DNA of 42,122 nucleotides from Desulforamulus aquiferis (GTDB lineage Bacteria > Bacillota > Desulfotomaculia > Desulfotomaculales > Desulfotomaculaceae). A program made the position numbers and the translations under genes. Numbering within the stretch: position 1 is the first letter of the stretch; every line of letters begins with the position of its first letter. The DNA is taken from NCBI GenBank assembly GCA_004143605.1, contig AWVY01000002.1, forward strand, positions 52,018 to 94,139. Reading direction: 5' to 3'. Below the pieces are notes generated by a model. The model was not told where the DNA came from, ran no database searches, and worked only from the letters and a program-made list of their open reading frames with translations. Shown here one piece after another: positions 20,399-32,795 of the stretch.

Positions 20399-20446
20399 AC
20401 TGAGTATAGATTAATAAATGGTTGATAATATAAGGAGGACTAGACC

Positions 20447-21240
20447 TTGAGTAAGTACCGCATGCTGGCCATAGATTTGGATGACACACTGCTTAATAGT
20501 AAGCTGCAAATATCTCCCTTGAGTAGAGAGTATATAGACAGGGCCAGGGAAGCCGGGGTCCATGTAACCCTGGCCACGGGCAGGATGTTCCGCTCAGCCA
20601 GCCTATGCCAGGGAATTGGGATTGGACCTGCCCTTGATTACCTATCAGGCGCCCTGGTAAAGGAAACAATATCCGAGGAGGTCCTTTTGCACCGTCCGGT
20701 ACCATTAGATTTAGCCAGGGAGGCTATCAAGTGGATTAAGGAACTGAAACTGCATATAAACGTTTATGTGGAGGATAATCTCTATGTGGAAAGGGTAACA
20801 CCTGAGGCAGAGAGATATTATCAAATTTCTGGAGTACCTATCCACCGGTGGGAGATCTACTAAAATTTTTGAATCAAGATCCGACCAAGGTATTGGTGGT
20901 GGGGGATGAAGCCTTGCTGGATAATTTGTGGAGAGAGATGGCCCAGCATTTCGGTGAATCCCTGCATATAACGAAATCAAAACCCCACTTTTTAGAATTG
21001 TCACACCCCCAGGCCACTAAGGGGCACGCTCTGGATATGCTGGCAAAGGGCTGGGGCTTAAACCGGGAGCAGGTCATCGCCATAGGGGACAGTTATAATG
21101 ACTTGGAAATGATCGAATATGCGGGTCTTGGAGTAATTATGGGTAACGCCAGGCAGGATGTTAAGGACAAGGCAGACTATGTAACCAACTCCAACGAAGA
21201 GGATGGGGTGGCGGAAGTAATCAAAAAGTTTATTCTATAA
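20447..21240 (+). CDS. Cof-type HAD hydrolase
   Basis: Probable sugar-phosphate or nucleotide phosphatase of HAD subfamily IIB. Restored length is about 264 residues. Motif I D-L-D-D-T-L-L (about residue 10) carries both catalytic Asp residues; motif II T-G-R; motif III Lys in the K-G-H-A-L-D region; motif IV I-G-D-S-Y-N-D-L-E-M. The C2-type cap lies in the middle. One break at 20847 (one G short; restores H-R-V-G-D-L-L). TTG 20447 follows AAGGAGG. The substrate cannot be assigned, but the position before the Crh-like and glucokinase genes hints at sugar phosphates. Confidence 0.88.
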
Positions 21241-21305
21241 TATTCACAACTACCAGTAGAACTGTAACTGTTTGGGGAGAAATTAAAGAATAGGGGTTGA
21301 CAGGT

Positions 21306-21554
21306 ATGTTAAAAAAGGACCTGAAAAATGTCATCAATTTAGATCCCCAACCGGCAGCTAAGTTTGTTAAAGCCGCCAGTCAGTTTCATGCAGCTATATG
21401 TTTGGAGAAGGGTGGGCACAGGGTTAATGGCAAAAGCATGATGGGTTTAATGGAATTGGCTAATCATAGTGGTGAGGTAATTACCCTTTCCGTTGAGGGA
21501 GAGGATGCCTTGAAAGCAATGGAAACGCTAAGCCATCTTTTAGAGGATGAGTGA
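21306..21554 (+). CDS. Crh-like HPr paralogue lacking the phosphotransfer histidine
   Basis: Intact 82-residue HPr-fold protein. Where HPr has G-(I/L)-H-A-R-P-A this protein has N-L-D-P-Q-P-A: the catalytic His15 is Asp13 and Arg17 is Gln15, so PTS phosphotransfer should be impossible. The Ser46 site is kept in V-N-G-K-S-M-M-G-L-M (Ser44). This is the same logic as B. subtilis Crh (Gln at 15, Ser46 kept), a CcpA cofactor, and crh also lies with yvcJ-yvcK-whiA in B. subtilis. ATG 21306 is preferred over TTG 21297 because AGGGG (21292-21296) is then 9 nt upstream. No HPr kinase gene is in the window. Confidence 0.85.
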   Translation: MLKKDLKNVINLDPQPAAKFVKAASQFHAAICLEKGGHRVNGKSMMGLMELANHSGEVITLSVEGEDALKAMETLSHLLEDE

Positions 21555-21568
21555 TGGGGGGGTGTCCG

Positions 21569-22509
21569 GTGAACCAGGACTTGATAGCAGGCATTGACCT
21601 GGGAGGTACTAAAATACTTGCGGCTGTGGCTGATAGACAGGGGAATATTCTATCTGAGATTTACCTGCCAACTGAGGCAGAGCGAGGAACCTCTGTGATA
21701 TTAAACAATTTGTGCCGTTCAGTAAGCTTGGCTATGTCCAAGGCAGGCTTCCAGGGGGAGCCTGGGGCCCTGGGGATAGGCGTACCTGGAGCAGTAGATA
21801 AAGGAATCGTTCATTTGGCCCCAAATTTGGGCTGGAAAGAATTTGACCTGGGCCGGGAACTGCCCAGGATTTTTAATTGTAAGGTGGAAACGGCCAACGA
21901 TGCCAACCTGGCGGCCCTGGGAGAGTATGTCTTTGGTGCGGGACAGGGGAGTAGTAATATGCTATATGTTACTGTGAGTACAGGGATTGGGGCGGGAATA
22001 GTTTACCGGGGGGAATTGTTCACAGGTGAGTCTGGTACTGCCGGAGAACTGGTCATACTACCATCCTTCCTGAAGGACCCCTTTGCACCTGCGGCAATTA
22101 TGGCTGCCTTGAAGCCCTGGCCTCTGGCACCAGTATCGCCCGTCAAGCTAGGGAACTGGTGAAGGCAGGATATGGTCAGGGTATTCTGCCTTACGTGGAT
22201 AAGCATTTATCTGCCAAGCAGTGGACAAGCAGCCAGAAATGGTGATGCTGACGCCATTAGAATTATTGAAGGGGCCGGCAGGTATTTAGGACTAGGTCTT
22301 TCCATTGCGGTAAATTTATTGAATCCCTCAAGAATAATATTGGGGGGTGGAGTTATGGATATGAGTGATCTACTTTGGCCCAGCTGGAAAAGGAATTTAA
22401 CACCAGGGCACACCGGGGTGCGAAAAAGGTGGTAAAGCTGGTCCCCGCTGCCCTAGGCAGCAGGTCCGGCCTAATGGGGGCAGTTGCCCTGGCCCGGAGG
22501 CTCCGGTAA
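21569..22509 (+). CDS. ROK family glucokinase
   Basis: ATP-dependent glucose (or related hexose) kinase. Restored length is about 314 residues: N-terminal phosphate loop G-I-D-L-G-G-T-K, the E-T-A-N-D-A-N segment with catalytic Asp, S-T-G-I-G-A-G-I-V, and after repair the ROK zinc motif C-T-C-G-N-Y-G-C. Four breaks, all one base short: 22051, 22218, 22229 and 22374-22376. GTG 21569 is chosen since GGGGGG lies about 8 nt before it; GTG 21551 would overlap the previous gene. Follows the Crh-like gene by 14 bp, surely one operon. Confidence 0.9.
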
Positions 22510-22712
22510 AAATGAAATTTTTATTACCTGTATCAGGTTTAGGCACTTATGGGAAGGCGGAAAAATATTATATGCTATCAAATATTCGTTTCATAAAAAT
22601 ATTTCTGGAAATGCCTGCCCTTAAAGGATAAGTGTTTTATTTGCTTTATTGTGGATGTCCCATTACAATTAAGATCGATTAGAGGCTTATCTATTTTTAG
22701 GGGGCGATGATT

Positions 22713-23581
22713 ATGGCAGGCCCAAGGTTGTTAATCGTAACTGGTATGTCCGGGGCAGGAAAAACCCAGGCAGTACAAAGTCTGGAGGATTTGGGCTACT
22801 TTTGTGTAGATAATTTGCCCCCGGCCCTCATACCAAAATTTGCGGAGCTATTATCCAGGCCAACGGCAAGGTTGACAGGGTGGCGTTGGTGGTTGATATC
22901 CGTGGCGGGGCCTTCTTTAATCAGGTTATCGAGGTCCTTAATGATCTTACCCAGCAGGGCTACAAGTATGAAATTTTGTTTTTGGAAGCATCCAATGAGA
23001 CCCTGGTTAGAAGGTATAAAGAATCCCGGCGGCGGCACCCCCTAGATAACCATGGGGAAGTATTGCAGGTGATTCAGGAAGAAAGGGAATTGCTGAGGGA
23101 AATTAGAGGCAGAGCCAATAATATTATTGAAACCTCTAGTCTAACTAACAGCCAGTTGAAGGGTCAGATTGTGGCCCAGTATGGTGGGGACCGGAATGAT
23201 ACTAACAGCTTGTTGATTACTGTTATTTCCTTTGGCTATAAATATGGCATTCCTTTGGATTCTGATCTGGTTATTGATGTGAGGTTTCTCCCCAATCCCC
23301 ATTATATTCCTGAGCTCCGATGTCTGACGGGTAACGATGAACCTGTTCAGAAGCATGTTTTGTCCCAGGATGTTACTAAGGAATTTATGGAGAAGCTCCT
23401 TGACTTCGTTAATTTCCTGATTCCCCATTATCAAAATGAGGGCAAAGCTACTTTGATGATTGCCATTGGCTGTACAGGCGGGATGCACAGGTCGGTGACT
23501 CTTGCAAATAAGTTGGGCGATATTTTAACTGAGAGGAACTACCGTGTTAACGTTCGTCACCGGGATATCATGCGAGTTTAG
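22713..23581 (+). CDS. rapZ: RapZ/YvcJ nucleotide-binding protein
   Basis: P-loop protein of the RapZ family. In Escherichia coli RapZ is an RNA-binding adaptor controlling GlmS mRNA levels; the B. subtilis homologue YvcJ binds nucleotides and is encoded with yvcK and crh. Restored length is about 289 residues: Walker A G-M-S-G-A-G-K-T (about residues 10-17), [12 protein letters not shown] and a C-terminal domain with [10 protein letters not shown]. One break at 22855 (one C short). ATG 22713 has AGGGGG 8 nt upstream; ATG 22707 is the alternative. Next gene yvcK starts 12 bp after. Confidence 0.93.
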
Positions 23582-23593
23582 GCGGTGGAATAA

Positions 23594-24922
23594 TTGGCCT
23601 CTTTATTAAAATGGCTTTCTCCTGGAATGAGAATAAAAAGATGGCTGACCCTGGCGGTGGCAGGCATTGCCCTCCTTGGGCTGGGCCTTGCCCTTCTGGA
23701 CCGTCATTTAATTGGCCTGATGGATGACACTATGGAATTGTTGGCTAATCAATTGGGAGGATTTCCCCTGTGGTTTTTGGAGTTGTTTGTACGGTGCTGG
23801 GCTTATTTATGACTGTGCAGGGTATTAGGATGGGGGTAAATTCCATTATGACAGTGCTGAGACCGGAGCGTTCCCAGCATCTGGTGGAAGAGATTTACCA
23901 ACGCAGATCCCTCCAGAGGGGGCCGCGCATAGTGGTTATCGGTGGTGGCACTGGACTTTCCAGCTTGCTTAAGGGACTGAAGGAATACACCAGTAATATT
24001 ACAGCCATCGTGGCGGTAACCGACGATGGAGGTAGCTCGGGCCGTTTGAGGGATAACCTGGGTATTTTGCCCCCGGGAGATATTAGAAACTGCGTAGTGG
24101 CCTGGCCGACAGGGAAACCTTGATGGAGGAGGTTTTACAGTACCGCTTTACCACCGGTGAGCTGGCGGGACACAATCTAGGCAATTTGCTGCTGGCGGGC
24201 CTTAATAACGTATCCGGCGGGTTCGATGGGGCTGTTCAGGCCCTATCAAAGGTTTTGGCTATAAGGGGCCAGGTCCTTCCTTCTACCTTGGAAAATGTAG
24301 TCCTGGGTGCTGAGCTGGCTGATAATAGCGTGACCTATGGTGAGTGCAATATATCTTCCAGCGGCTGTAAAATAAAGAGGGTTTTTTTAAAGCCGGCAGT
24401 ATGTAGTCCCATGCCCGAGGCATTGGCTGCCATTCAGGAGGCTGACGCCATCATTTTAGGGCCGGGCAGCCTTTACACCAGTGTAATACCAAACCTATTG
24501 GTACAGGGTGTGGCTGATGCGATAAAGGAGTCCTCAGCCCATAAAATATATATTTGCAATATTATGACACAGCCTGGGGAGACCAGGGGTTACTCGGCCT
24601 ATAATCATCTAATGTCAATTTTTGAACATGTCGGTCCGGTAGTTGAGCATATACTGGTTAATAGTGAACCCATTCCGGGGCGGCTCCTTAAAAAGTACCG
24701 GGAACAGGGGGCTGAACCTGTCAGGATATTGCCCGAGGAGATTACAGCGCTAGGTGTTAAAATTTGGGCTAAGTACCTGGTGCAGCAAACTAATGTTGTG
24801 CGGCATCAGCCAGAAAAACTGGCCCGGGCATCATGGATATAGTGGATAGTAATAAGCTAGCTGCCCTGGAAAGGGCGCCAATGAAAATATATCAGCCTTC
24901 CAGAAAAAACAAAGGGATCTGA
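23594..24922 (+). CDS. glmR: YvcK/GlmR family cell-wall flux regulator
   Basis: Rossmann-fold protein binding UDP-sugars; in Bacillus it supports growth and wall synthesis on gluconeogenic carbon. Restored length is about 443 residues. Two N-terminal membrane helices (about residues 15-35 and 60-82) precede the soluble domain, which starts [20 protein letters not shown] and contains [10 protein letters not shown] and G-P-G-S-L-Y-T-S-V. The membrane anchor is an addition relative to the Bacillus protein. Breaks at 23779, 24101 and 24829; the last restores the tail after A-R-A-I-M-D. Start TTG 23594 (ATG 23627 possible). Confidence 0.92.
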
Positions 24923-24968
24923 GCATATTCGTTACTTTATACATTAACTGGTTAGTAAAGTCGGGGAG

Positions 24969-25801
24969 GTGGGATTCCTGTCCAAGAATAAGTTTTTGTT
25001 AGTTATTTTATTATTTACATTGATGGCAGCAGGGGCAGGTTTCTGGTACCAATATCAAAATAGGGCCATTCCTTCAGATGCTCACTATCCAAAACTACAG
25101 GGCATACCAATTTTGATGTATCATAAGGTTAATCCAGACCCCCGGACCGGTGGCTTGGGACTGAGGGTGCCACCGGATAAATTTGACTGGCAGATGAGGT
25201 ATTTAAAGGAGAACGGTTATGAGGCCATTTCTTTGGCCGATGTTATGGATCATTTTGAAAAGGGTAAGCATCTGCCAGATAAGCCTGTTGTTATTACCTT
25301 TGATGACGGTTACAAGGATAATTATGACTTTGCCTACCCCATTATGAAAAAGTATGGATTTACCGGGACTATCTTCGTAGTGTCTAGATCCATTGGCAAC
25401 ACAAATTTCTATGATGTGGAGAAAAAGCTGCAGCCGGAGAATAAAATCATGGGCTGGAAGGAGATCCGGGAATTAGACCAGGCCGGTTTTGTCATCGGGG
25501 CCCACACCGTAGATCATCCTCACCTGGCTAAGGTTTCCACGGAAGCGGCCCGCTATCAAATTGAAGAATCAAAAAGAGCCCTGGAGCATGGCCTCCAAAA
25601 ACCAGTGGATTTCTTCTGCTATCCCTACGGCAGCCATAACGATACAGTGGCAAACCTGGTCAAAGAAGCCGGCTACCGGGCAGCAGTCACCACCCAGCTT
25701 GGCCTGGCAAAGCTTGATGCAGACCCTTCAAAACCCCCCGCATCCGGGTGACGGGACATTATAGTAAGGAAAAGTTTATTGAGGAGCTGCATAAGTATTA
25801 G
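24969..25801 (+). CDS. polysaccharide deacetylase (NodB domain), membrane-anchored
   Basis: Likely peptidoglycan or surface-glycan N-deacetylase. Restored length is about 277 residues: N-terminal membrane anchor (residues 7-26), I-L-M-Y-H-K-V near residue 49, NodB motif 1 T-F-D-D-G-Y-K-D-N-Y, motif 2 H-T-V-D-H-P-H-L (His-x3-His metal pair), and F-C-Y-P-Y-G-S. One break at 25724-25726 (one C short) affects only the last 20 residues. The start codon is TTG or GTG-like just after GGGGAGGTGG. It is placed after yvcK and convergent with a second deacetylase. Confidence 0.88.
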
Positions 25802-25823
25802 GGGTTGTGGGGAATTGCTTTGA

Positions 25824-25940
25824 GGTCTTGCCTGGGTCATAGAAGCATTCTTTGAAGGTCCAGTAGGAACGAATGGTCCTACGGACCTTTTGTTTTTATG
25901 TTGGACCCAAAAGAAATATACCTGTGGCCCAGGCAAGACC
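25824..25940. terminator. nested inverted repeat between convergent deacetylase genes
   Basis: Outer arms GGTCTTGCCTGGG (25824-25836) and CCCAGGCAAGACC (25928-25940) are exactly complementary over 13 bp and enclose 91 bp. Inside lies a second hairpin, AAGGTCC-A-GTAGGA ... TCCTACGGACCTT (25855-25888), followed by TTGTTTTTATG, a good intrinsic terminator for the plus-strand gene. The outer arms are not needed for that and are unexplained. Confidence 0.6.
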
Positions 25941-25961
25941 CATAAAGCCCCCCAAATCACC

Positions 25962-26756
25962 TCACTCCACCCAATTCTCCATCCTAAACTTCTCGATGGC
26001 TGGTATGGTTTTGCCTTCCTTTAATAATTGACTGATGGTGACAAATCTGTAGCCTTGACTTTGCAGTTCCTTCAATATAATGGGCAGGGCATCTATGGTT
26101 TGGGTGCGGTCTCCGCCATAGTCATGGAGGATGATTATCGAGCCGTTTCTGACATTGTCCACCACCCGGGAGACTATTTTTTCTACCCCTGGATTCGACC
26201 AATCTTTGGGGTCTTCGCTGGCTGTCCATAGTATTACTTGGTAGCCATTACTTAAAGCAGGCTCGATGGTGGCTTTGGTGCACTTTCCACCGGGGGGGCG
26301 GAAGTAATTGGTGTTTTGGCCGGTAAGATCAAATATTATCCTTTTTGTCATTGCCAGTTCCTTGACAAGGATATCCGGCTTTACCTGGGTTAAAGGATGA
26401 TTATAGGTGTGGTTGGCTAGTTCGTGGCCTGCCTTGGCCATTCTTTTAATTATTTCCGGGTGGGTTTCGGCCCTTTTGCCCACCACAAAGAAGGTAGCCT
26501 TGACCCCTTGTTTTTCTAAAATATCTAATATTTGCGGGGTATAAGTACTGCTGGGACCGTCATCAAAGGTTAGAGACAGTACTTTATTATTTGTAGCTAT
26601 TTGCTTGACAATATGGCCATTACGCAGCCAATCTTCCACCGGCGAGGCTTTTGCCGCCCTGGAGACTGAATAATATGTAGCTCCTATTACCAATCCTAAG
26701 ATTAGTAATGTCAGCATTAATAGCCTGATTGTTCTTTTTCCTATTAGTACTACCAA
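25962..26756 (-). CDS. polysaccharide deacetylase (chitin/peptidoglycan deacetylase type)
   Basis: Intact 264-residue NodB-domain enzyme anchored by one N-terminal helix (residues 8-30). Motif 1 L-S-L-T-F-D-D-G-P-S-S carries the catalytic base Asp, motif 2 H-E-L-A-N-H-T-Y-N-H-P the zinc His pair, motif 3 F-R-P-P-G-G-K, and I-I-L-H-D-Y-G-G-D matches motif 5. This complete motif set is closer to PdaA/PgdA than that of the convergent neighbour. GAGGGTCC (AGGAGGGTCC read on the minus strand) lies just before the start codon. Likely modifies cell-wall or cortex glycan. Confidence 0.9.
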   Translation of the reverse strand: MVVLIGKRTIRLLMLTLLILGLVIGATYYSVSRAAKASPVEDWLRNGHIVKQIATNNKVLSLTFDDGPSSTYTPQILDILEKQGVKATFFVVGKRAETHPEIIKRMAKAGHELANHTYNHPLTQVKPDILVKELAMTKRIIFDLTGQNTNYFRPPGGKCTKATIEPALSNGYQVILWTASEDPKDWSNPGVEKIVSRVVDNVRNGSIIILHDYGGDRTQTIDALPIILKELQSQGYRFVTISQLLKEGKTIPAIEKFRMENWVE

Positions 26757-26908
26757 AAGGACCCTCCTTTGAGGAAATGCTTTATTTAGTTTATACTGAC
26801 TGAAAGTAATAATTTTGATATTAAGATATCAAAGAGGCGCTTGTAGATACCTCTTTTCCTTTTGTACTATATAAGACAATATATTATTTAGGTCTTGGTA
26901 TTATGTGG

Positions 26909-26914
26909 TATAAT
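26909..26914 (+). promoter_or_regulatory. -10 element before whiA
   Basis: TATAAT 23 bp before the whiA ATG, inside TATGTGGTATAATATC. The -35 region (TTTAGG/TATTTA) is weak. It implies that whiA has its own promoter here, fitting its separation from yvcK by the deacetylases. Confidence 0.45.
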
Positions 26915-26937
26915 ATCAACGGAGTGGAGGGGTGACC

Positions 26938-27894
26938 ATGTCCTTCTCGGCGATTACTAAGGATGAATTGGCTCGGGTGGTAGGCTCTAAGAATTGCTGC
27001 CGTCTGTCAGAATTGGCTGCCTTAATTAAGATGGACGGCAGTGTGCAAATAAGCGGATTAAAACAGACTTCCCTTAACATTGTTACTGAAAATGCCGCTG
27101 TGGCCAGGAAGATATTTAAACTTCTTAAGAATTTGTTTGGTCTTTCCACCGAGATATTGGTGAGACGTAAAATACGTTTGAGAAAAAATAATGTTTATTT
27201 GGTAAGGATACCGCCCCAGCCTGCGGTGGGGGACATACTAAATAAGATGGGTGTGGCTGAAGGCGGGTTTCTGCTGCAGAATCGGGAATAAACCTGAGTT
27301 GGTGCAAAGGGATTGCTGTGGCAGGGCATACCTAAGGGGAGCCTTTTTAGGTGGCGGTTCGGTGAATAATCCGGAGGGAACTTACCATCTGGAAATTATC
27401 ACAGATAACCTTCCCCACGCCCAGGATATTGCAGGATTAATGCAAAGATTTGGTCTGCCTGCCAAGGTGAGCCCACGAAAAAATTGGCATGTGGTATATT
27501 TAAAGGGCAGTGAGCAGATTGTAGAATGTCTTAACCATATGGGGGCCCACTCTGCCTACTGGATTTTGAAAATGTAAGAATATATAAAGATATGAGAAAT
27601 CAGGTCAACCGCCTGGTCAACTGCGAAACGGCCAATTTAAATAAAACGGTCAATGCCGCAGTCAGACAATTGGATAATATTAAGTATCTGGCAGAAACCA
27701 TAGGGCTCAGCAAGCTACCAAAATCCTTGAGGGAAGCAGCTGAGTTAAGGCTTCAGTATCCAGATGTCAGCCTGAAGGAATTGGGGGAGCTCTGGGACCC
27801 ACCTGTCGGAAAATCTGGGGTAAACCATCGCATGAGAAAACTGGAACGTCTGGCGGAACAGGTTCGGTCAAGGAAGGGGAACAATGGATCTTAA
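26938..27894 (+). CDS. whiA: WhiA-family DNA-binding protein
   Basis: Conserved Gram-positive protein with a LAGLIDADG-homing-endonuclease-like N-terminal domain and a C-terminal helix-turn-helix; regulates sporulation in Streptomyces and division in Bacillus. Restored length is about 319 residues. Family landmarks: [32 protein letters not shown] and the HTH with [12 protein letters not shown]. Breaks at 27284-27286 (two bases) and about 27556. ATG 26938 has GGAGGGG 6 nt before. Overlaps the next gene by 11 nt. Confidence 0.94.
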
Positions 27895-28887
27895 TAAAAT
27901 AGATGCCGAACTAAGGGAGAAAACCAGCCGGGCTGCAGCAGATTCTTTTAGCAAGTGGCGGCATAGGGAGGAACCGGGTGAACCTGCACCTGGGGCAAAG
28001 ATTACTTTTTTAGGTACGGGTGGCAATCCCGAGGCTATCTTTAGCCAGGTGCCGCGAACGGCGGGCTTTATCCTGGTCGTGGGTGGTATACGCCTATATG
28101 TGGATCCAGGTCCGGGAGCGGTGGTTCGGGCTGAAGAAGCCGGTATTGATCTGGGGGTCATTGATGGAATATTTATATCCCATGGGCATTTAGATCACTA
28201 CTCCGGGGCAGAATCGGTCATTGAAGGCATGTGCTGGGGGATGTTCACAAGGAGGGGTCACCTAATGGCCCCGGAACAGGTGTTGGGGCAGGACAGACTG
28301 TTAAGTAGTTATCACCAGGGGCAGAATATGACCCCTGCCGGATATAAGGGCGGACCTAAAGTTATCCCACTGCAGGCCCACAGGGAAATAAAAATCAAAA
28401 ATGCAGTACTTACACCAATTCCAGTGCACCATGCTGCTGAAAATTATGGATTTATATTACGGGCAGGAAATTTGCTAATTGGGTACACCAGCGATACCAA
28501 TTACATAAGAAGTTATCGAACACCGGAGGGTGTTCAGGAGATGACTCCCCGGGGGCCTATCATGGATATGCTGGAAGTGGTTACTATCGTCAGGATATTA
28601 AGGATATATTTAGCCAGGTGGACGTGCTTATAGCTAATGTAACAAGCCATAATGTTTATGCCCACAGGCATATTACCACCCTGGGATTACCTCATCTGTT
28701 AAAGGGGGGTAGGGTTAAGCTGTGCTTTATCACCCATTTTAACCATTGCTGTTTAAGACCTGAAGATTTGAGGCCCGCCATGGCCGGCTATGTTGAGGGT
28801 AAGAGTGCTGTACGTACCCTCTTTGCAGAAGATGGAGCAACCTATGATATTGAGGTTTTACTTTCGGAGGCAGGGCATAATTTTTAA
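27884..28887 (+). CDS. metallo-beta-lactamase fold hydrolase
   Basis: Restored length is about 334 residues. Zinc motif [10 protein letters not shown] (H-x-H-x-D-H, about residues 99-104), preceded by F-L-G-T-G-G and Y-V-D-P-G-P-G-A, and followed by H-H-A, S-D-T and F-I-T-H-F-N-H. This is the RNase Z/PhnP-like arrangement, but substrate is unknown; it could be a phosphodiesterase or nuclease. One break at 28579 (one G short; restores E-V-G-Y-Y-R-Q-D). The ATG lies inside the whiA end, so expression is coupled to whiA. Confidence 0.82.
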
Positions 28888-28942
28888 CAGAAGGAAGCGC
28901 AATTTTAAGTTAAAGCTTTCAACTAAGGGGAGTGAATGATCC

Positions 28943-30351
28943 TTGCGAATAGATTTTGGCCTTAATCTTGAACAGACTCAAAAGTTGATCATGACCCCTG
29001 AACTTCGTCAAGCCATCACAGTTTTACAGATGTCTTCCATTGAGCTTACTGAATATGTGGAGCAGCAGGTTTTAGAAAATCCTTTGCTGGAAACCAAGGA
29101 GTATGATGGAGAAAGGGCAGAGGAGAGTAACCAGGAGGAAATTCCCGAGCCCCAGGCTGAAAAAAAAGAATTTGATCTCGATTGGGTGGAATATTTTCAG
29201 GACAGTAGCGATCTGGGCATTTATCCAAACCGGGGTCAGCGGGAAGTTAGTGAGTATTCGGGTTTTGAGCATTTTGTCACCCATGCACCTTCCTGGCAGA
29301 GCACCTTAGCTTCCAGTTAAGCCTTAGCCGAGCTGGGGAAAGGCTTAGAACTGAGATTCAATACCTGATTGGCAATATCGACGCCAGGGGCTACCTGAGC
29401 ATTAGTTTAGAAGAGGTAGCTGAACAGCTGGGTGTTGAACTGGGTAGATTAGACGAAGCCTTAAAAATACTCCAGGGCTTTGACTCCGGGAGTTGGAGCA
29501 AGGGATTTACAGGAATGTCTAAATATTCAACTGGATTTGATGAAGGAAGATAATCCCATTATCAGAAGGCTAATTTTAGATTTTTTACAGGATTTGGCCG
29601 GAGGCAGGATTTCCAAGATAGCTGCGAAGTTAAATGTTACCCCCCATGATGTACAGGAAGCAGCCGACATTTTAAAAAAACTTGAACCAAAGCCGGGACG
29701 CAATTTTAGCCATGATGATGAGACAAGATATATTGTCCCGGATGTTGTGCTGGAGAAGGTAGAGGATCAATACATAATTTTGGTAAATGACGTGGCAATC
29801 CCGCGTTTGACTATAAATAATACTTACCGGGAAGTATTAACAAAAACAGTTCTGCAGATCAGAATACTAGGCGCTTTGTGGAGGAAAAACTAAATTCAGC
29901 CGCCTGGCTAATACGCAGCATCGAGCAGCGTAGGCTTACCCTATATAAGGTAGCCAACTGTTTGGTGGAGCTGCAGAGGGATTTTCTTGATTTTGGGGTT
30001 AAACAGCTTAAGCCCCTAAACCTCAAGAAGGTAGCGGATATTGTGGGTGTCCATGAATCAACGGTCAGCAGGGCCACTTCAAATAAGTACATACAGACAC
30101 CCCAGGGCGTTTTTGAGATGAAGTATTTCTTTTCCACAGTTGAGTGGAACCGGCGGGGATCAGGTTTCAGCCGAGAGCCTTAAGAAGCTGCTTCAGGAGA
30201 TCATTCAGGATGAGGATCAGGCGAACCCCTTGAGTGATCAAAAATAGCGGAGATATTTGGCCAAAGGGGGGTAAAGATATCTCGCCGTACTGTGACGAAG
30301 TATCGGGATGAATTAGGTATTCCTTCTACCAATAGAAGAAAAAGATATTAA
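28943..30351 (+). CDS. rpoN: RNA polymerase sigma-54 factor
   Basis: Sigma factor for -24/-12 promoters. Restored length is about 471 residues. Region I Gln/Leu-rich start (L-N-L-E-Q-T-Q-K-L-I-M-T-P-E-L-R-Q-A-I), core-binding region with F-D-P-P-G-V-G-A-R-D-L-Q-E, the HTH V-A-D-I-V-G-V-H-E-S-T-V-S-R, and the RpoN box R-R-T-V-T-K-Y-R-D-E-L near the C-terminus. Five break sites: 29293, about 29485 (two bases), 29850, about 30139 (two bases), and the A run 30240-30244. TTG 28943 has AAGGGGAG 10 nt upstream. No sigma-54-dependent activator gene is in the window. Confidence 0.94.
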
Positions 30352-30392
30352 AAAAGATCCTCTACAGGCAGGGATATGACTTACTATGTTGA

Positions 30393-31519
<1,127 letters not shown>

Positions 31520-31522
31520 ATA

Positions 31523-32702
<1,180 letters not shown>

Positions 32703-32746
32703 TCTAAGGCCCGCATACTAGGTCGTAAAGTTGAGAGCTTACGGGC

Positions 32747-32771
32747 AGAGGTTAGAGTATATCTAACCTCT
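32747..32771 (+). terminator. hairpin between pgk and tpiA
   Basis: AGAGGTTAGA-GTATA-TCTAACCTCT, a perfect 10-bp stem with a 5-nt loop, in the 93-bp gap between pgk and tpiA. It has no T run, so it may act as an RNA-processing or stability element within the operon rather than a terminator. Confidence 0.45.
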
Positions 32772-32795
32772 AACTTAATGATAGGGGGTAGTGCC

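Noticed and set aside
25824-25940. T-box or riboswitch
   Set aside because: It lies between the 3' ends of two convergent genes, not in a leader, so it has no gene to control in the usual way.
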